Source: Paenibacillus sp. FSL H8-0079
Lineage (GTDB): Bacteria > Bacillota > Bacilli > Paenibacillales > Paenibacillaceae
Reading direction: 5' to 3'
DNA length: 64,000 nucleotides
Assembly: GCF_037991315.1 (NCBI RefSeq)
Contig: NZ_CP150300.1
Span: 5,890,001-5,954,000 of the forward strand
The notes beneath the pieces are model-generated. The model did no database searches and had not been told where the DNA came from. It saw nothing but the letters and a program-made list of their open reading frames with translations. Within the stretch, counting starts at the first letter, position 1. Each line of letters starts with the position of its first letter. Below are positions 27,725-37,924 of this stretch, piece after piece. The translations under genes were made by a program, and so were the position numbers.

Positions 27725-28513
27725 ATGGCACTAATTAAATGTGATTTTTACTCCGATACACTCGGACTAAGCACCAGCATGCATGTCATTCTGCCGCAAC
27801 AAACCCACAATCAGATCGGTATGGATAATGTAACCGGCAAGGGACTGCACCCAACCCTATATCTGTTACACGGTCTGTCTGACGATGACTCCATCTGGCT
27901 GCGCCGCACATCGATCGAACGTTATGTAGCTAACCTTGGGATCGCCGTTGTTATGCCACAGGTTCACCGTAGCTTCTATACGGATATGGCAGAAGGCGGA
28001 CAATACTGGACGTTCATCAGTGAGGAACTGCCAGCACTCGCTCGCTCTTTCTTCCCGCTGTCAGATAAACGGGAGGACAACTTCGTTGCCGGATTATCTA
28101 TGGGTGGCTATGGGGCGTTCAAGCTGGCCCTTCGTAAACCAGATCAATATGCGGCTGCTGCCAGTTTGTCTGGAGCACTCGATATGTCTGCACATATGGA
28201 TAGAAACGCATCCTCAGCATTACAACAGACGGAGTTACAACGTATTTTCGGACCAGAGGTGGCAGGCACTGAGAATGATCTGATCCATCTGTTAAAAGAA
28301 AATCAATCTAGCGAAAGTCCTCGACCTTTGCTCTACCAATGCTGCGGAACGGAAGATTTCCTGTATGAGGATAATCAAACCTTCCGGCATGCCTGTGAAC
28401 AAACGAACTTCGAATTGACGTACGAGGAAGGGCCTGGTGAACATGAGTGGGGTTATTGGGATGCGAAGATTCAGGATGTATTGAAATGGTTGCCTTTGCC
28501 CAAGCGGGACTAG
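27725..28513 (+). CDS. Alpha/beta-hydrolase, esterase D / tributyrin-esterase type
   Basis: 262 residues. The nucleophile elbow is GLSMGGYG with Ser125, the oxyanion region LLHGLSDD is near residue 48, and the C-terminal GEHEWGYW supplies the likely catalytic His. The Asp is probably in [11 protein letters not shown]. The layout matches the esterase D group, which includes S-formylglutathione hydrolases and EstA-like short-chain esterases; substrate cannot be assigned. AAAGGGG lies about 13 nt before the ATG. It is divergent from yhbD with a 131-bp gap and ends before a terminator. Confidence 0.85.
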   Translation: MALIKCDFYSDTLGLSTSMHVILPQQTHNQIGMDNVTGKGLHPTLYLLHGLSDDDSIWLRRTSIERYVANLGIAVVMPQVHRSFYTDMAEGGQYWTFISEELPALARSFFPLSDKREDNFVAGLSMGGYGAFKLALRKPDQYAAAASLSGALDMSAHMDRNASSALQQTELQRIFGPEVAGTENDLIHLLKENQSSESPRPLLYQCCGTEDFLYEDNQTFRHACEQTNFELTYEEGPGEHEWGYWDAKIQDVLKWLPLPKRD

Positions 28514-28560
28514 GTGAAGTATTGGGAGCTACTAAGGATTATGAAGGCTGATACTCCGAG

Positions 28561-28576
28561 GACAGAACAACCTTCC
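28561..28576 (+). repeat. 16-nt fragment of the arg-operon intergenic repeat
   Basis: GACAGAACAACCTTCC is identical to 34082-34097, the left end of the structured repeat between argB and argD. The match stops there. Confidence 0.6.
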
Positions 28577-28620
28577 TTCCGTTCGCGGTTGAGTAGAATC
28601 TACCTAAATCGCTGTAATAC

Positions 28621-28669
28621 ACAAAGAAGCAGGCCGTTGAGAACAAAGTTCTCTGGCCTGCTTCTTTGT
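28621..28669. terminator. Bidirectional terminator between the esterase gene and argH
   Basis: ACAAAGAAGCAGGCC pairs with GGCCTGCTTCTTTGT, 15 bp, with a smaller hairpin (GAGAAC/GTTCTC) in its loop. It lies between convergent genes; the U-tracts are short. Confidence 0.75.
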
Positions 28670-28712
28670 TGTACTGTTGTATCTGTAAGGGTACCTTATA
28701 GTAGCGGTGGTA

Positions 28713-30116
28713 TTAACCGCGGTTCGTAATCCATTGCTCGGTGATCTCTAGTACCTTCTCACTGCGTCCGATGGCTTCAGCGACTTGACCCGAAGCAGTT
28801 CCGCCGTAAACATTACGAGCGTTCACTACCGCTTCCGGTTGAAGCACGTCATAGATCCGGTCATCGAACAGTGGTGAGAACTGACGGAATTCTTCAATCG
28901 TTAGATCCAGCAAATACTTGCTGTTCTGGATGCAGTACAGCACCGTTTTACCAATCACTTCATGCGCCTGACGGAAAGGCAAGCCTTCGCCTACGAGGAA
29001 GTCGGCAATATCCGTAGCGTTGGAGAAATCCTGGTTGACCGCTTGACGCATCCGATCCTTGTTCACTGTCATTGTCGCGATCATTGGAGCAAACAGTTGC
29101 AGTGCACCCTCCAGCGTTGCTACCGTGTCGAACATGCCTTCTTTGTCTTCCTGCATGTCTTTGTTATATGCCAGTGGAAGAGATTTTAGTACCGTCAGCA
29201 AACCGATCAGGTTGCCGTACACACGTCCTGTTTTACCACGAACGAGTTCAGGAACGTCCGGATTTTTCTTCTGAGGCATGATGCTGCTGCCTGTGCAGAA
29301 CGCATCGTCCAGTTCAACGAAACCAAACTCCGTGCTGCTCCACAATACCAGTTCTTCACTTAGACGGGACAAGTGAGTCATGATCAGCGAAGCGGTTGCC
29401 AGGAACTCAACGATGAAGTCACGGTCGCTTACTGCGTCCAGACTGTTCTCGTACACACCATCGAAGCCCAGTTGTTCCGCCACAAAATGACGATCAATCG
29501 GGAATGTTGTGCCTGCAAGTGCACCTGCGCCCAGTGGAAGGATGTTAATGCGTTTGTAGCTGTCCATCAGACGCTCTGCATCCCGTTGGAACATAGATAC
29601 ATACGCCATCAGGTGATGAGCGAACAGAATCGGCTGTGCCCGTTGAAGATGCGTATAACCTGGTACAATCGTATCGAGGTTATCTTTCGCTTGTCCAATC
29701 AGTGCTTCCTGCAAGGAATGCAGCATGCCTACAAATCCAACCACGCGCTCACGCAGGTACAAGTGCATATCTGTTGCAACTTGATCGTTCCGGCTACGGC
29801 CTGTATGTAATTTACCGCCTACAGGACCAATCGTCTCAATCAGGTTTTTCTCAATATTCATGTGGATGTCTTCGTCCGATACGGAGAATTCCACTTCGCC
29901 TGCACGGATTTTGTGCAGAACGGTGATCAGACCCTCTTTGATGGTCTCTACATCTTCCGCCGGAAGAATGCCGCATTTGCCCAGCATCGTCACATGGGCC
30001 AGACTGCCCTGAATGTCTTCCTCTGCCAAAGCTTTGTCAAAATTGATCGATGCCGTATATTCCTCAACCAAATGATTGGTTTGTTTTGTAAAACGTCCTC
30101 CCCACAGCTTGCTCAC
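28713..30116 (-). CDS. argH: Argininosuccinate lyase
   Basis: 467 residues from GTG at 30116 (VSKLWGGRF), chosen for AAGGGGAG eight nt upstream and agreement with the family's usual N-terminus; the frame stays open 43 codons further without a site. The fumarase-superfamily signature [12 protein letters not shown] is present. It splits argininosuccinate to arginine and fumarate, the last step of arginine synthesis. Last gene of the argCJBDFGH operon, 107 nt after argG. Confidence 0.97.
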   Translation of the reverse strand: MSKLWGGRFTKQTNHLVEEYTASINFDKALAEEDIQGSLAHVTMLGKCGILPAEDVETIKEGLITVLHKIRAGEVEFSVSDEDIHMNIEKNLIETIGPVGGKLHTGRSRNDQVATDMHLYLRERVVGFVGMLHSLQEALIGQAKDNLDTIVPGYTHLQRAQPILFAHHLMAYVSMFQRDAERLMDSYKRINILPLGAGALAGTTFPIDRHFVAEQLGFDGVYENSLDAVSDRDFIVEFLATASLIMTHLSRLSEELVLWSSTEFGFVELDDAFCTGSSIMPQKKNPDVPELVRGKTGRVYGNLIGLLTVLKSLPLAYNKDMQEDKEGMFDTVATLEGALQLFAPMIATMTVNKDRMRQAVNQDFSNATDIADFLVGEGLPFRQAHEVIGKTVLYCIQNSKYLLDLTIEEFRQFSPLFDDRIYDVLQPEAVVNARNVYGGTASGQVAEAIGRSEKVLEITEQWITNRG

Positions 30117-30222
30117 GGTGAGTACTCCCCTTTCGCTCATGGACAAAGCCGCTCCTGCCAGATGTGCAAGAACGGCCTGCCTTGTCATGTATATTGATGT
30201 AGCTCTATTGTGCAGGTTGAAA

Positions 30223-31458
30223 TTAGTTTTTGTTTTGCTCCACACCGGAGTTTACTTTCAAACGTAGTGCATTCAGGCGGATAAAGCCTGTTGCATCACC
30301 TTGATCGTAGGCTTGCGTTGGATCAGCTTCCATCGTAGCGATGTCCGGATTGTAGAGGCTGACAGGGCTTTTCACGCCTGCGCCGATGATGTTGCCTTTA
30401 TACAATTTCACACGAACGGTACCTGTTACATTTTTTTGGCTTTCAGTCACCAGCGCTTGCAATGCAAGACGCTCTGGTGCGAACCAGAAACCGTTGTATA
30501 CCAGTGTGCTGTAACGTGTGATCAGGCTATCACGCAGGTTCATCACTTCACGGTCCATCGTGATGGACTCCATTTTGCGATGTGCTGTGAACAGGATTGT
30601 TCCACCTGGTGTTTCGTACACACCACGGCTCTTCATCCCAACAAAACGGTTTTCGACCATATCTACACGGCCAATACCATGTTTGCCACCCAGTTCATTC
30701 AGTTGCTCCATCACTTGCAGTGGGCTCAAGCGCTCACCGTTCAATGCAACACAGTCACCTTGTTCGAATTCCAGTTCAACATATTCCGCTTGATCTGGTG
30801 CATCTTCAGGTGCACTGCTCAGCAGGAACATGTCTTTGTTCTCGTCCGCACTTGGATCGAACCAAGGATCTTCGAGCACACCGCTCTCATAGCTGATATG
30901 CAACAGGTTACGGTCTGTCGAGTACGGTTTAGCCGCAGATGCGGTTACCGGAATACCATGTTTCTCAGCGTATGCAATCATCTCAGCACGTCCTGGGAAC
31001 TGGTTACGGAATTCTTCCAGACGCCAAGGTGCAATTACGTTAATGTCTGGTGTCAGCGCAGCCGCGTTCAGTTCAAAGCGAACTTGGTCATTACCTTTAC
31101 CTGTAGCGCCGTGAGCGATGGCTGTTGCGCCTTCTGCACGAGCGATATCCACCATACGTTTAGCGATCAGTGGACGAGCGATACTTGTGCCGAGCAGGTA
31201 TTGTCCTTCATAGAGGGCACCTGCCTGGAACATCGGATAGATGAAATCTTTGGCGAATTCATCGCGCAGATCGTCGATGTATACTTTGGAAGCGCCTGTT
31301 GCCAGTGCTTTTTCCTCCAAGCCGTCCAATTCATCCTTTTGTCCGATATCGGCTGTGAAGGCGATAATCTCAGCATCGTACGTTTCTTTCAACCATTTCA
31401 AAATTACAGATGTGTCCAACCCGCCTGAATACGCGAGTACAATTTTTTCCTTAGCCAT
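30223..31458 (-). CDS. argG: Argininosuccinate synthase
   Basis: 411 residues. The ATP pyrophosphatase P-loop AYSGGLDTS is at the N-terminus, as usual. It condenses citrulline and aspartate using ATP. ATG at 31458 (MAKEK) is preferred because GGGGAGGA lies nine nt upstream; the in-frame TTG two codons earlier would be too close. It follows argF by about 90 nt and precedes argH. A long open frame on the opposite strand is a codon-bias shadow. Confidence 0.97.
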   Translation of the reverse strand: MAKEKIVLAYSGGLDTSVILKWLKETYDAEIIAFTADIGQKDELDGLEEKALATGASKVYIDDLRDEFAKDFIYPMFQAGALYEGQYLLGTSIARPLIAKRMVDIARAEGATAIAHGATGKGNDQVRFELNAAALTPDINVIAPWRLEEFRNQFPGRAEMIAYAEKHGIPVTASAAKPYSTDRNLLHISYESGVLEDPWFDPSADENKDMFLLSSAPEDAPDQAEYVELEFEQGDCVALNGERLSPLQVMEQLNELGGKHGIGRVDMVENRFVGMKSRGVYETPGGTILFTAHRKMESITMDREVMNLRDSLITRYSTLVYNGFWFAPERLALQALVTESQKNVTGTVRVKLYKGNIIGAGVKSPVSLYNPDIATMEADPTQAYDQGDATGFIRLNALRLKVNSGVEQNKN

Positions 31459-31551
31459 GTTCAATGGTCCTCCCCAAGATCAGTTGCTATAAACTTTTAT
31501 CTATCATCGCGAAATCTGCGCCTAAAATCAACCCATAAAGACAAACAGCAT

Positions 31552-32517
31552 CTATTCGCTCATTAACGCAGCCATTAATGCCTTCTGTGCATGCAAGCGA
31601 TTCTCCGCCTGATCAAAGATCAGGGAGTTCGGGCCGTCAATTACACCGGCACTCACTTCTTCGCCGCGGTGTGCTGGCAGACAGTGCAAGAACATGTAGT
31701 CTGGCTTCGCGCCTTTCATCAGTTCCTCGTCCACTTGATATGCGGCAAATGCCTGCTCACGAATCTTCTGTTCTTCTTCAAAGCCCATACTCGCCCATAC
31801 ATCCGTGTACACGATATCTGCATCTTTGGCTGCTTCTTGTGCACTGTAAGTTACAGTCACTTCAGAACCGCTCTCCTGTGCAATGATGCGTGCCTGCTCC
31901 ACAACTGCACTATCCGGCTCATAGCCTTCTGGCGTTGCTACAGCAACATGCATACCCATCTTCGCTGCACCGAGCATCAAGGAGTGCGCCATATTGTTGC
32001 CATCTCCGATGTAGGCCATTTTCAGACCTGCCAGCTTGCCTTTGTGCTCCAGCACCGTTTGGAAGTCTGCCAGTACCTGGCAAGGATGCGCCGCATCGCT
32101 CAGGCCGTTAATGACCGGAACATCCGCATGCTCTGCCAGTTCAGTTACATTATGGTGTCCAAAGGTACGGATCATGATGCCATCCAGGTAGCGGGACAAT
32201 ACTTTGGCTGTATCATGTGTTGTTTCCCCGCGACCTAACTGGATATCATTTTTGCTCAGGAAAAGTGCATGCCCGCCCAATTGGAACATGCCGACTTCAA
32301 AGGATACACGTGTACGTGTGGATGATTTTTCAAAAATAAGTCCGATCGTTTTGCCTTTCAACGGTTGAAAGGACACCCCGCTTTTTTGCTTGCCTTTAAT
32401 CTCAATCGCAAGATCAAGCAGATAACGAATCTCCTCTGCTGTGTAGTCCGTGAATTCGATAAAATCCCGGCCTCTCAGATCAATCTTCTGAATCTTTTCC
32501 GTCTGTTGTGCTGTCAT
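31552..32517 (-). CDS. argF: Ornithine carbamoyltransferase
   Basis: 321 residues. Carbamoyl-phosphate motif SSTRTR and the ornithine-site HCLPAHRG are intact. It makes citrulline from ornithine and carbamoyl phosphate. AAGGAGGA lies nine nt before the ATG. A 200-bp gap separates it from argD. No carbamoyl-phosphate synthase genes are linked, so that substrate must be made elsewhere. Biosynthetic rather than catabolic role follows from the operon. Confidence 0.97.
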   Translation of the reverse strand: MTAQQTEKIQKIDLRGRDFIEFTDYTAEEIRYLLDLAIEIKGKQKSGVSFQPLKGKTIGLIFEKSSTRTRVSFEVGMFQLGGHALFLSKNDIQLGRGETTHDTAKVLSRYLDGIMIRTFGHHNVTELAEHADVPVINGLSDAAHPCQVLADFQTVLEHKGKLAGLKMAYIGDGNNMAHSLMLGAAKMGMHVAVATPEGYEPDSAVVEQARIIAQESGSEVTVTYSAQEAAKDADIVYTDVWASMGFEEEQKIREQAFAAYQVDEELMKGAKPDYMFLHCLPAHRGEEVSAGVIDGPNSLIFDQAENRLHAQKALMAALMSE

Positions 32518-32717
32518 CTATAATGTCCTCCTTATTTCCGGTTCCCTGCACCCGCATGGGCAGAAGAGAGAGCAACGTTAACACTTTTTTTCTGGATGCT
32601 TCTCGAGTTTATCCATTCCCACCTTCTGCAAGTTCACCGCGCGGCTACAGGGATTCATCATCTCGTTCTGCTTCGAGGCCGGTAGGCCCCGATACAGAAA
32701 GGTTCTCTATTTTTATA

Positions 32718-33977
32718 TTAGGCTTTCGCCGCTACGTGCTCTTCGATCAATGTCGCTACTAGGGATACTGCCTCGTCGATCTCTTCTTTGCTCACATACA
32801 GGTTCGGAAGCAAACGAATCACATTCGGTCCTGCAGAGACGAACAAGATACCGCGTTTTTGCCCAGCAAGCACAATATCGCCTACCGGCTCAGCACATTC
32901 GATACCGACTAACAATCCCAAACCACGTACTTCCTTCACAAAGGAATTGCCGGCCAAACGATCCCGCAGGGAGCTCATTAGGTAGTCGCCCATCTCCGCT
33001 GCACGCTCTGGCAAACGATCTTCCAGCATCGTTTCGATTGTTGCTATCACAACGGATGAAGCCAGTGGTGTTCCACCAAATGTTGTCGCATGGCTACCTG
33101 GCGTGAACGCATCCCGCAGGAAACCTTTACCCAACATCGCGCCTACAGGGAAACCACTGCCGATTCCTTTGGCAACGGTGAACACGTCTGGCTCAATGCC
33201 ATAATGTTCGTGCGCAAACAATTTACCCGTACGTCCCATTCCCGTTTGAACTTCATCAACAATGAGCAACAATCCATGCTCGTCACACAATTTCCGTACA
33301 TGTTTGACGAATTCCAGCTCAACTGGATATACACCACCCTCGGCCTGAACCATTTCCAGCATAATAGCTGCTGTGTTGGGTCCAATTGCCGCTTCAAGGG
33401 CAGGGATATCATGCAAAGGTACAGTTACAAATCCGGCTGGCAATGGTAAAAATCCTTCTTTCACCTTATCCTGTCCGGTTGCTGTCAGCGTTGCGAGCGT
33501 CCGTCCATGGAAGGACTGGGCAAATGTGATTACTTCATAGCGATCTGTGCCTTTCACCTTTTGGTGATAACGACGTGCAACTTTGATAGCTGCTTCATTC
33601 GCTTCGGCACCACTGTTACAGAAGAACACCGCGTCAGCGCATGTATTGGCTGTCAACAATGCTGCTGCTTTCTCCTGGCCCGGAATCTGGAACAGGTTGG
33701 ACACATGCCACAACTCATCAATCTGAGCTTTCAGCTTGGCTCCAACTTTCTCCGGTGCATGGCCCAGACTAGTTACAGCGAGTCCGCACATGAAATCGAG
33801 ATAACGGTTACCCTGATCATCCCATAACCAGCTGCCTTTACCTTTGACCAGACTGATTGGATAACGCGCATACGTTTGGAAAAGCGAGCTTTCCGTCTGT
33901 GCCGCTGCACCTGTTGCTGTAGCGCCCGCTACTGCTGTGCCAGAACCTGGCTGTTCGTTGCCTTTTGCCATGACCAT
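32718..33977 (-). CDS. argD: Acetylornithine aminotransferase
   Basis: 419 residues, class-III PLP aminotransferase. The PLP-binding Lys is in TVAKGIGSGFPVG, and the DEVQTGMGRTG segment holds the cofactor Asp. It converts N-acetylglutamate semialdehyde to N-acetylornithine. The N-terminal 30 residues are Ala/Gly/Thr-rich (GTAVAGATATGAAAQ) and look like a low-complexity extension. Two ATGs (33977, 33971) share AAGGAGTG; the first is given. It lies 353 bp after argB, with a structured repeat between. Confidence 0.93.
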   Translation of the reverse strand: MVMAKGNEQPGSGTAVAGATATGAAAQTESSLFQTYARYPISLVKGKGSWLWDDQGNRYLDFMCGLAVTSLGHAPEKVGAKLKAQIDELWHVSNLFQIPGQEKAAALLTANTCADAVFFCNSGAEANEAAIKVARRYHQKVKGTDRYEVITFAQSFHGRTLATLTATGQDKVKEGFLPLPAGFVTVPLHDIPALEAAIGPNTAAIMLEMVQAEGGVYPVELEFVKHVRKLCDEHGLLLIVDEVQTGMGRTGKLFAHEHYGIEPDVFTVAKGIGSGFPVGAMLGKGFLRDAFTPGSHATTFGGTPLASSVVIATIETMLEDRLPERAAEMGDYLMSSLRDRLAGNSFVKEVRGLGLLVGIECAEPVGDIVLAGQKRGILFVSAGPNVIRLLPNLYVSKEEIDEAVSLVATLIEEHVAAKA

Positions 33978-34330
33978 ATCACTCCTTATTGGTTGGTGCA
34001 CGCCTAAGGTGAATAAAACATAACACTAAACCTCTTCGAATGCAGTCCATCTTCCGAACGTATGCATACTTCCACTTCGATGACAGAACAACCTTCCGAT
34101 CGCTGTTATCCCCGGATTTCTTTGATTAATTGTTTAAAGGTGGAAATCCGGGGATAAAGGCGCACGCTTCGCTTCTTCAGGTTATTTCTGTCCTCTCCGT
34201 TCTTGCGTCTTTTCTTCAGATTGGTCTGCACTCTTCCGTTATCGCGTTATGCCCAGATTCACAAAAAAATCGTGCACATATTTTTATATATAATATAAGG
34301 CTATTAAGACCCTAGCGCATCGAGAGCAAA
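33978..34330. other. argB-argD intergenic gap
   Basis: About 350 bp with no gene. It holds copy A of the structured repeat (34082-34200), a pyrimidine-rich stretch and an AT-rich run beside argB. No promoter is convincing; argD is presumed to be read through from the arg promoter. Confidence 0.6.
34082..34200. repeat. Structured intergenic repeat, copy A (between argB and argD)
   Basis: A perfect 15-bp stem (TTATCCCCGGATTTC at 34106-34120 with its reverse complement at 34143-34157) is followed by a conserved tail (AAAGGCG, CGCTTCGCTTCT, GTCCTCTCC). Copy B at 35271-35385 is colinear with it, with compensating changes in the stem. Confidence 0.8.
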
Positions 34331-35170
34331 TTATTGCATACGGATGATTCTTGTTCCGATGATTTCTCCGCCTAGCACTCGGCTCAGGATTTGGGGTTCG
34401 CTGCCGTCTACGATGACGACCTCACGTACTTGACCATGGATACAAGCGATTGCTGCACGTACCTTGGGAATCATGCCGCCGTAGATTTCTCCGGTTTGGA
34501 TCATATCCTCGATCTCCTGTACAGATACGGATGGCAATACTTTTTTCTCGCCGCCTACGTTTTTCATGATGCCTGGAACGTCGGTCACGACAATCATCCG
34601 ACTTACGCCAAGATGAGACGCCACTGCACCCGCAGCTGTATCTGCGTTGATGTTGTAACGTTGTCCGGTTGCATCTACACCAACTGGTGCGATAACCGGC
34701 ATGTAACCCATGTTCACGAAGCCTTGGATAATCTCTGCATTCACGCTAGTAACATCGCCTACCCAACCGATCTCTGCGTGGTTTGTAACAGGTTTAGCCT
34801 GAATCAGACCCCCGTCCACACCAGACAAGCCCAGTGCACGACCACCCACACGTTGAATCAAGCGCACGATCTGTTTGTTGATACTGCCCGCAAGCACCAT
34901 CTCCACTACGTCCAGCACAGGTTCAGTCGTTTTGCGTAGGCCGTTAACGAATTCGGTTTCGATACCGAGCTTCGCCAGGTTATCCGAGATGGCAGGACCC
35001 CCACCATGCACGATTACAGGCTGTGTACCCTGAGACTGCAAATCACGCAGATCCGCAAAGAAAGACTCGGGCAACGCTGCCAGCGTGCTGCCTCCACATT
35101 TCATAACAAACGTTTGTTTCTCAGTACCTGCTTCCGTTGCGGTACTCTCATTTGGCAATGTTGAATTCAT
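34331..35170 (-). CDS. argB: Acetylglutamate kinase
   Basis: 279 residues, amino-acid kinase family: MKCGGSTL near residue 23, VHGGGPAIS (about 54-62) and the NADTAAG nucleotide segment. It phosphorylates N-acetylglutamate, the second step of arginine synthesis, and is often the arginine-feedback target in cyclic pathways. This sequence lacks an obvious long N-terminal helix of the arginine-sensitive type; its first 20 residues are polar and Thr/Glu-rich. AAAGGAG lies about 10 nt before the ATG. Structured repeats flank the gene on both sides. Confidence 0.97.
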   Translation of the reverse strand: MNSTLPNESTATEAGTEKQTFVMKCGGSTLAALPESFFADLRDLQSQGTQPVIVHGGGPAISDNLAKLGIETEFVNGLRKTTEPVLDVVEMVLAGSINKQIVRLIQRVGGRALGLSGVDGGLIQAKPVTNHAEIGWVGDVTSVNAEIIQGFVNMGYMPVIAPVGVDATGQRYNINADTAAGAVASHLGVSRMIVVTDVPGIMKNVGGEKKVLPSVSVQEIEDMIQTGEIYGGMIPKVRAAIACIHGQVREVVIVDGSEPQILSRVLGGEIIGTRIIRMQ

Positions 35171-35506
35171 GAGGGCAAGCTCCTTTCATAGTAAAAATTA
35201 CATTCAAAAAAATATAACACTTTTATAAGGCGACAAAGGCTGGTAGGAGGCCATTCCGAATTCGGATTGTTCTTTCGATCGCTGTTGTCTCCAGGTTTCT
35301 TGAATTATCCCTATATAGGGGAACACCCGGAGACAAAGGCGACCGCTCCGCTTCTGCAGAATCAATTCCGTCTTCTCCATTACTATCGCTATATGTCCAA
35401 CACCAAACAACAAGTTTAAATTTCATTGATAATTTTTGAAACATCTCACGAAACAGCTTCACAATAGAAGACAGCTGTTTCGCAAAACCTTTATCCCAAA
35501 GGCTTA
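35171..35506. other. argJ-argB intergenic gap
   Basis: About 336 bp, no gene. It holds copy B of the structured repeat (35271-35385) and an AT-rich remainder. Confidence 0.6.
35271..35385. repeat. Structured intergenic repeat, copy B (between argJ and argB)
   Basis: It shares CGATCGCTGTT, then TTGTCTCCAGGTT (from 35285) pairing with AACACCCGGAGACAA (35322-35336) in 12 of 13 core positions, then AAAGGCG, CGCTCCGCTTCT and GTCTTCTCC in copy A's order. Changes from copy A occur on both arms (A-U to G-C type), keeping pairing. Confidence 0.78.
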
Positions 35507-36745
35507 TTACGTGCGGTATGCTGCGTTAATTCGGACGTAGTCGTACGTCAGGTCACAACCCCAGGCTGTAGCCGTTCCTTCGCCGTGGTGCAGATCCACC
35601 ACAATGCGAACTGTATCGGTCTGCAAATAGGCCAATGCCGCTTCTTCGTCAAACACGACTGGATGGGACTGCGCGAGTACTGAGATCTCTCCCAAACGAA
35701 TATCCACCGCATCCGGGTTCACCGGTTGTCCTGCACGCCCTACAGCTGCAATAATCCGTCCCCAGTTAGCGTCAGCGCCAAACATAGCGGATTTCACCAG
35801 ACTGGACCCAATGACGGTTTTGGCAATTGCCTGCGCGGATTCATCACTTACTGCACCTGTAACTTCTACCTCAACCAGTTTGGTTGCTCCTTCACCATCG
35901 CGAGCAATGGCTTTGGCTAGCACTTGGCATACATAGGTGAAGCCAGCTGCAAAAGCGTCCCAATCCGGGTGCTCCATCGTCAGCTCTTCATTACCTGCAT
36001 ATCCACTAGACATGGCTACCAGCATATCGTTCGTACTTGTATCCCCATCGACGGTAATCATATTGAATGTATGATTGGTTGCCTGGCGCAGCAGGCGCTG
36101 CAACGCTTCTGCACCAATGACCGCGTCAGAGGTCATGAAAGCGAGCATTGTCGCCATATTCGGATGAATCATACCTGAGCCTTTGGCGGCACCCGCAATT
36201 GTAACCGTCTTGCCGTTAACTATAACGGAGACGCAAGCCTCCTTTTTTACCAAATCCGTTGTCAGAATCGCTTGTGAAAATTGTTCCGCCTCATTCGACT
36301 CCTTGCCCAGATGCGCCGGAAGTCCAGTGATTCCTGAATGTACAGCATCCATCTTGAGCAATTCCCCAATGACACCTGTGGAAGCCACAGCCACATCCTC
36401 TTCTGCCACACCCAACTCACGCGCAGCAGCCGAACGCATCGCATAAGCATCTTCTTCACCTTGTTGCCCTGTACATGCATTAGCATTACCACTGTTGACG
36501 ATAACAGCCTGAAGGCGTCCATTGCTCAAGCTTTCGCGCGTTACTTTGAGTGGCGCCGCCTGAAACACGTTCGTCGTGTATACAGCAGCAGCTGTAGCCG
36601 GTACATCACATCGGATCGCACCGATGTCATTACGAGATGTCTTTTTCAATCCACAGTGAAGTCCACCAGCAGTGAACCCCCCAGGGGTTACAATCGTTCC
36701 GTTCTCAACCACGGTAAAAGTCTGTTGCTCCACATTCGTTCCCAT
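35507..36745 (-). CDS. argJ: Bifunctional glutamate N-acetyltransferase / ornithine acetyltransferase
   Basis: 412 residues. The self-cleavage site at the conserved HPNMATML sequence separates alpha and beta subunits; the Thr there becomes the catalytic nucleophile. It recycles the acetyl group from acetylornithine to glutamate, so the pathway is cyclic, which agrees with the absence of argE here; whether it also uses acetyl-CoA cannot be read from sequence. GGGGGAT precedes the ATG by about 8 nt. It follows argC by 129 nt. Confidence 0.96.
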   Translation of the reverse strand: MGTNVEQQTFTVVENGTIVTPGGFTAGGLHCGLKKTSRNDIGAIRCDVPATAAAVYTTNVFQAAPLKVTRESLSNGRLQAVIVNSGNANACTGQQGEEDAYAMRSAAARELGVAEEDVAVASTGVIGELLKMDAVHSGITGLPAHLGKESNEAEQFSQAILTTDLVKKEACVSVIVNGKTVTIAGAAKGSGMIHPNMATMLAFMTSDAVIGAEALQRLLRQATNHTFNMITVDGDTSTNDMLVAMSSGYAGNEELTMEHPDWDAFAAGFTYVCQVLAKAIARDGEGATKLVEVEVTGAVSDESAQAIAKTVIGSSLVKSAMFGADANWGRIIAAVGRAGQPVNPDAVDIRLGEISVLAQSHPVVFDEEAALAYLQTDTVRIVVDLHHGEGTATAWGCDLTYDYVRINAAYRT

Positions 36746-36874
36746 ATCATATCCCCCGTATGCGTTCAGCTATATGCTGATGATCGCCTGCTTAACCTGA
36801 TCCGTTCTCCCTAAGTGACTCCGAGAATGCACTCTTACACTCCATATGCCAATGCACCTCTTAAATTCCATCTC

Positions 36875-37924
36875 TTATGGATATACCGGTGTCATGTTCA
36901 GCCCGAGGTTCTCCTCCCATCCCATCATCAGGTTCATATTTTGAATCGCTTGCCCGGAAGCACCCTTCACCAGGTTGTCGATGACCGAAATAATCGTCAA
37001 ACGCCCTGTGCGAGGATCCACCGCAAATCCGATGTCACAATAGTTGGATCCGTACACTTCTTTGGTCGAAGGCCAGATGCCCGGTTCACGTACACGTACG
37101 AAAGGTTTGTTTTCATAATATTTGCGATACAGATCCACGATCTCCCGGTCACTGTGTTCCCCAACGAGGCTTGCATACATCGTACTCATGATTCCACGTG
37201 TCATTGGCACCAGTTGTGTTGTAAAGGTAACCGTAACAGGCGTTCCCGTTATGTTGCCAAGCACTTGTTCGATCTCGGGAATATGTTGGTGTTTGTTAAG
37301 TTTATAGGCTTTGAAATTCTCATTCATCTCTGCATAATGGTTTGTCAGACTTGTTCCGCGTCCCGCTCCGGATACGCCTGATTTGGCATCAATAATGATG
37401 GTAGAAGGATCAATCCAGCCTGCCTCTACTGCAGGAATCAGTCCGAGAAGAGTAGCCGTTGGATAACAGCCCGGGTTGGATATAAAATTCTGTCCCTTCA
37501 CTTCTTCGCCATACACCTCAGCCATGCCATATACCGCTTGTTCCAGCAAATCAGCTGGAGGAGCCGGATGTTTGTACCACTCTTCGTATACCGTTCCGTC
37601 CTTGAGTCTGAAATCGCCAGACAGATCAATGACCTTAAGCCCTGCTGCCAGCAGGCTTGGTACGAGCTTCGCACTTACGCCGGACGGGGTCGCTGTGAAT
37701 ACCAAATCCGCACGACTCGCAATTTCAGCCGGATCTACACCGTCGAGTGGCCTGTGAATCACGTCCGTCAAATGCGGGAATCCATCTGCGATGGACTCAC
37801 CACTGCTCGATGATGAGATCACTGATGTGATTTCAACCAACGGATGGTTCTGGAAAAATCGAATCAGCTCCACCCCGCCGTAGCCGGTGGAACCGACGAT
37901 TGCTACTTTTAATTTGTTATTCAC
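36875..37924 (-). CDS. argC: N-acetyl-gamma-glutamyl-phosphate reductase
   Basis: 349 residues from GTG at 37924 (VNNKLKVAIVG), with GGGGGAG five nt upstream; the open frame reaches 64 codons further, across the promoter region, which is not coding. The NAD(P) motif GSTGYGG and active-site Cys in SNPGCYPTA are present. It reduces acetylglutamyl phosphate to the semialdehyde. First gene of the operon. Confidence 0.97.
   Translation of the reverse strand: MNNKLKVAIVGSTGYGGVELIRFFQNHPLVEITSVISSSSSGESIADGFPHLTDVIHRPLDGVDPAEIASRADLVFTATPSGVSAKLVPSLLAAGLKVIDLSGDFRLKDGTVYEEWYKHPAPPADLLEQAVYGMAEVYGEEVKGQNFISNPGCYPTATLLGLIPAVEAGWIDPSTIIIDAKSGVSGAGRGTSLTNHYAEMNENFKAYKLNKHQHIPEIEQVLGNITGTPVTVTFTTQLVPMTRGIMSTMYASLVGEHSDREIVDLYRKYYENKPFVRVREPGIWPSTKEVYGSNYCDIGFAVDPRTGRLTIISVIDNLVKGASGQAIQNMNLMMGWEENLGLNMTPVYP

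Noticed and set aside
30301..31428. 375-codon open frame on the plus strand opposite argG
   Set aside because: Mirror of the argG codon pattern; Cys/His/Phe-rich translation without any motif, no ribosome site.
32674..32691. 7-bp hairpin in the 200-bp argD-argF gap
   Set aside because: Short stem with a G-U pair and no U-tract; no attenuator or leader peptide is visible.
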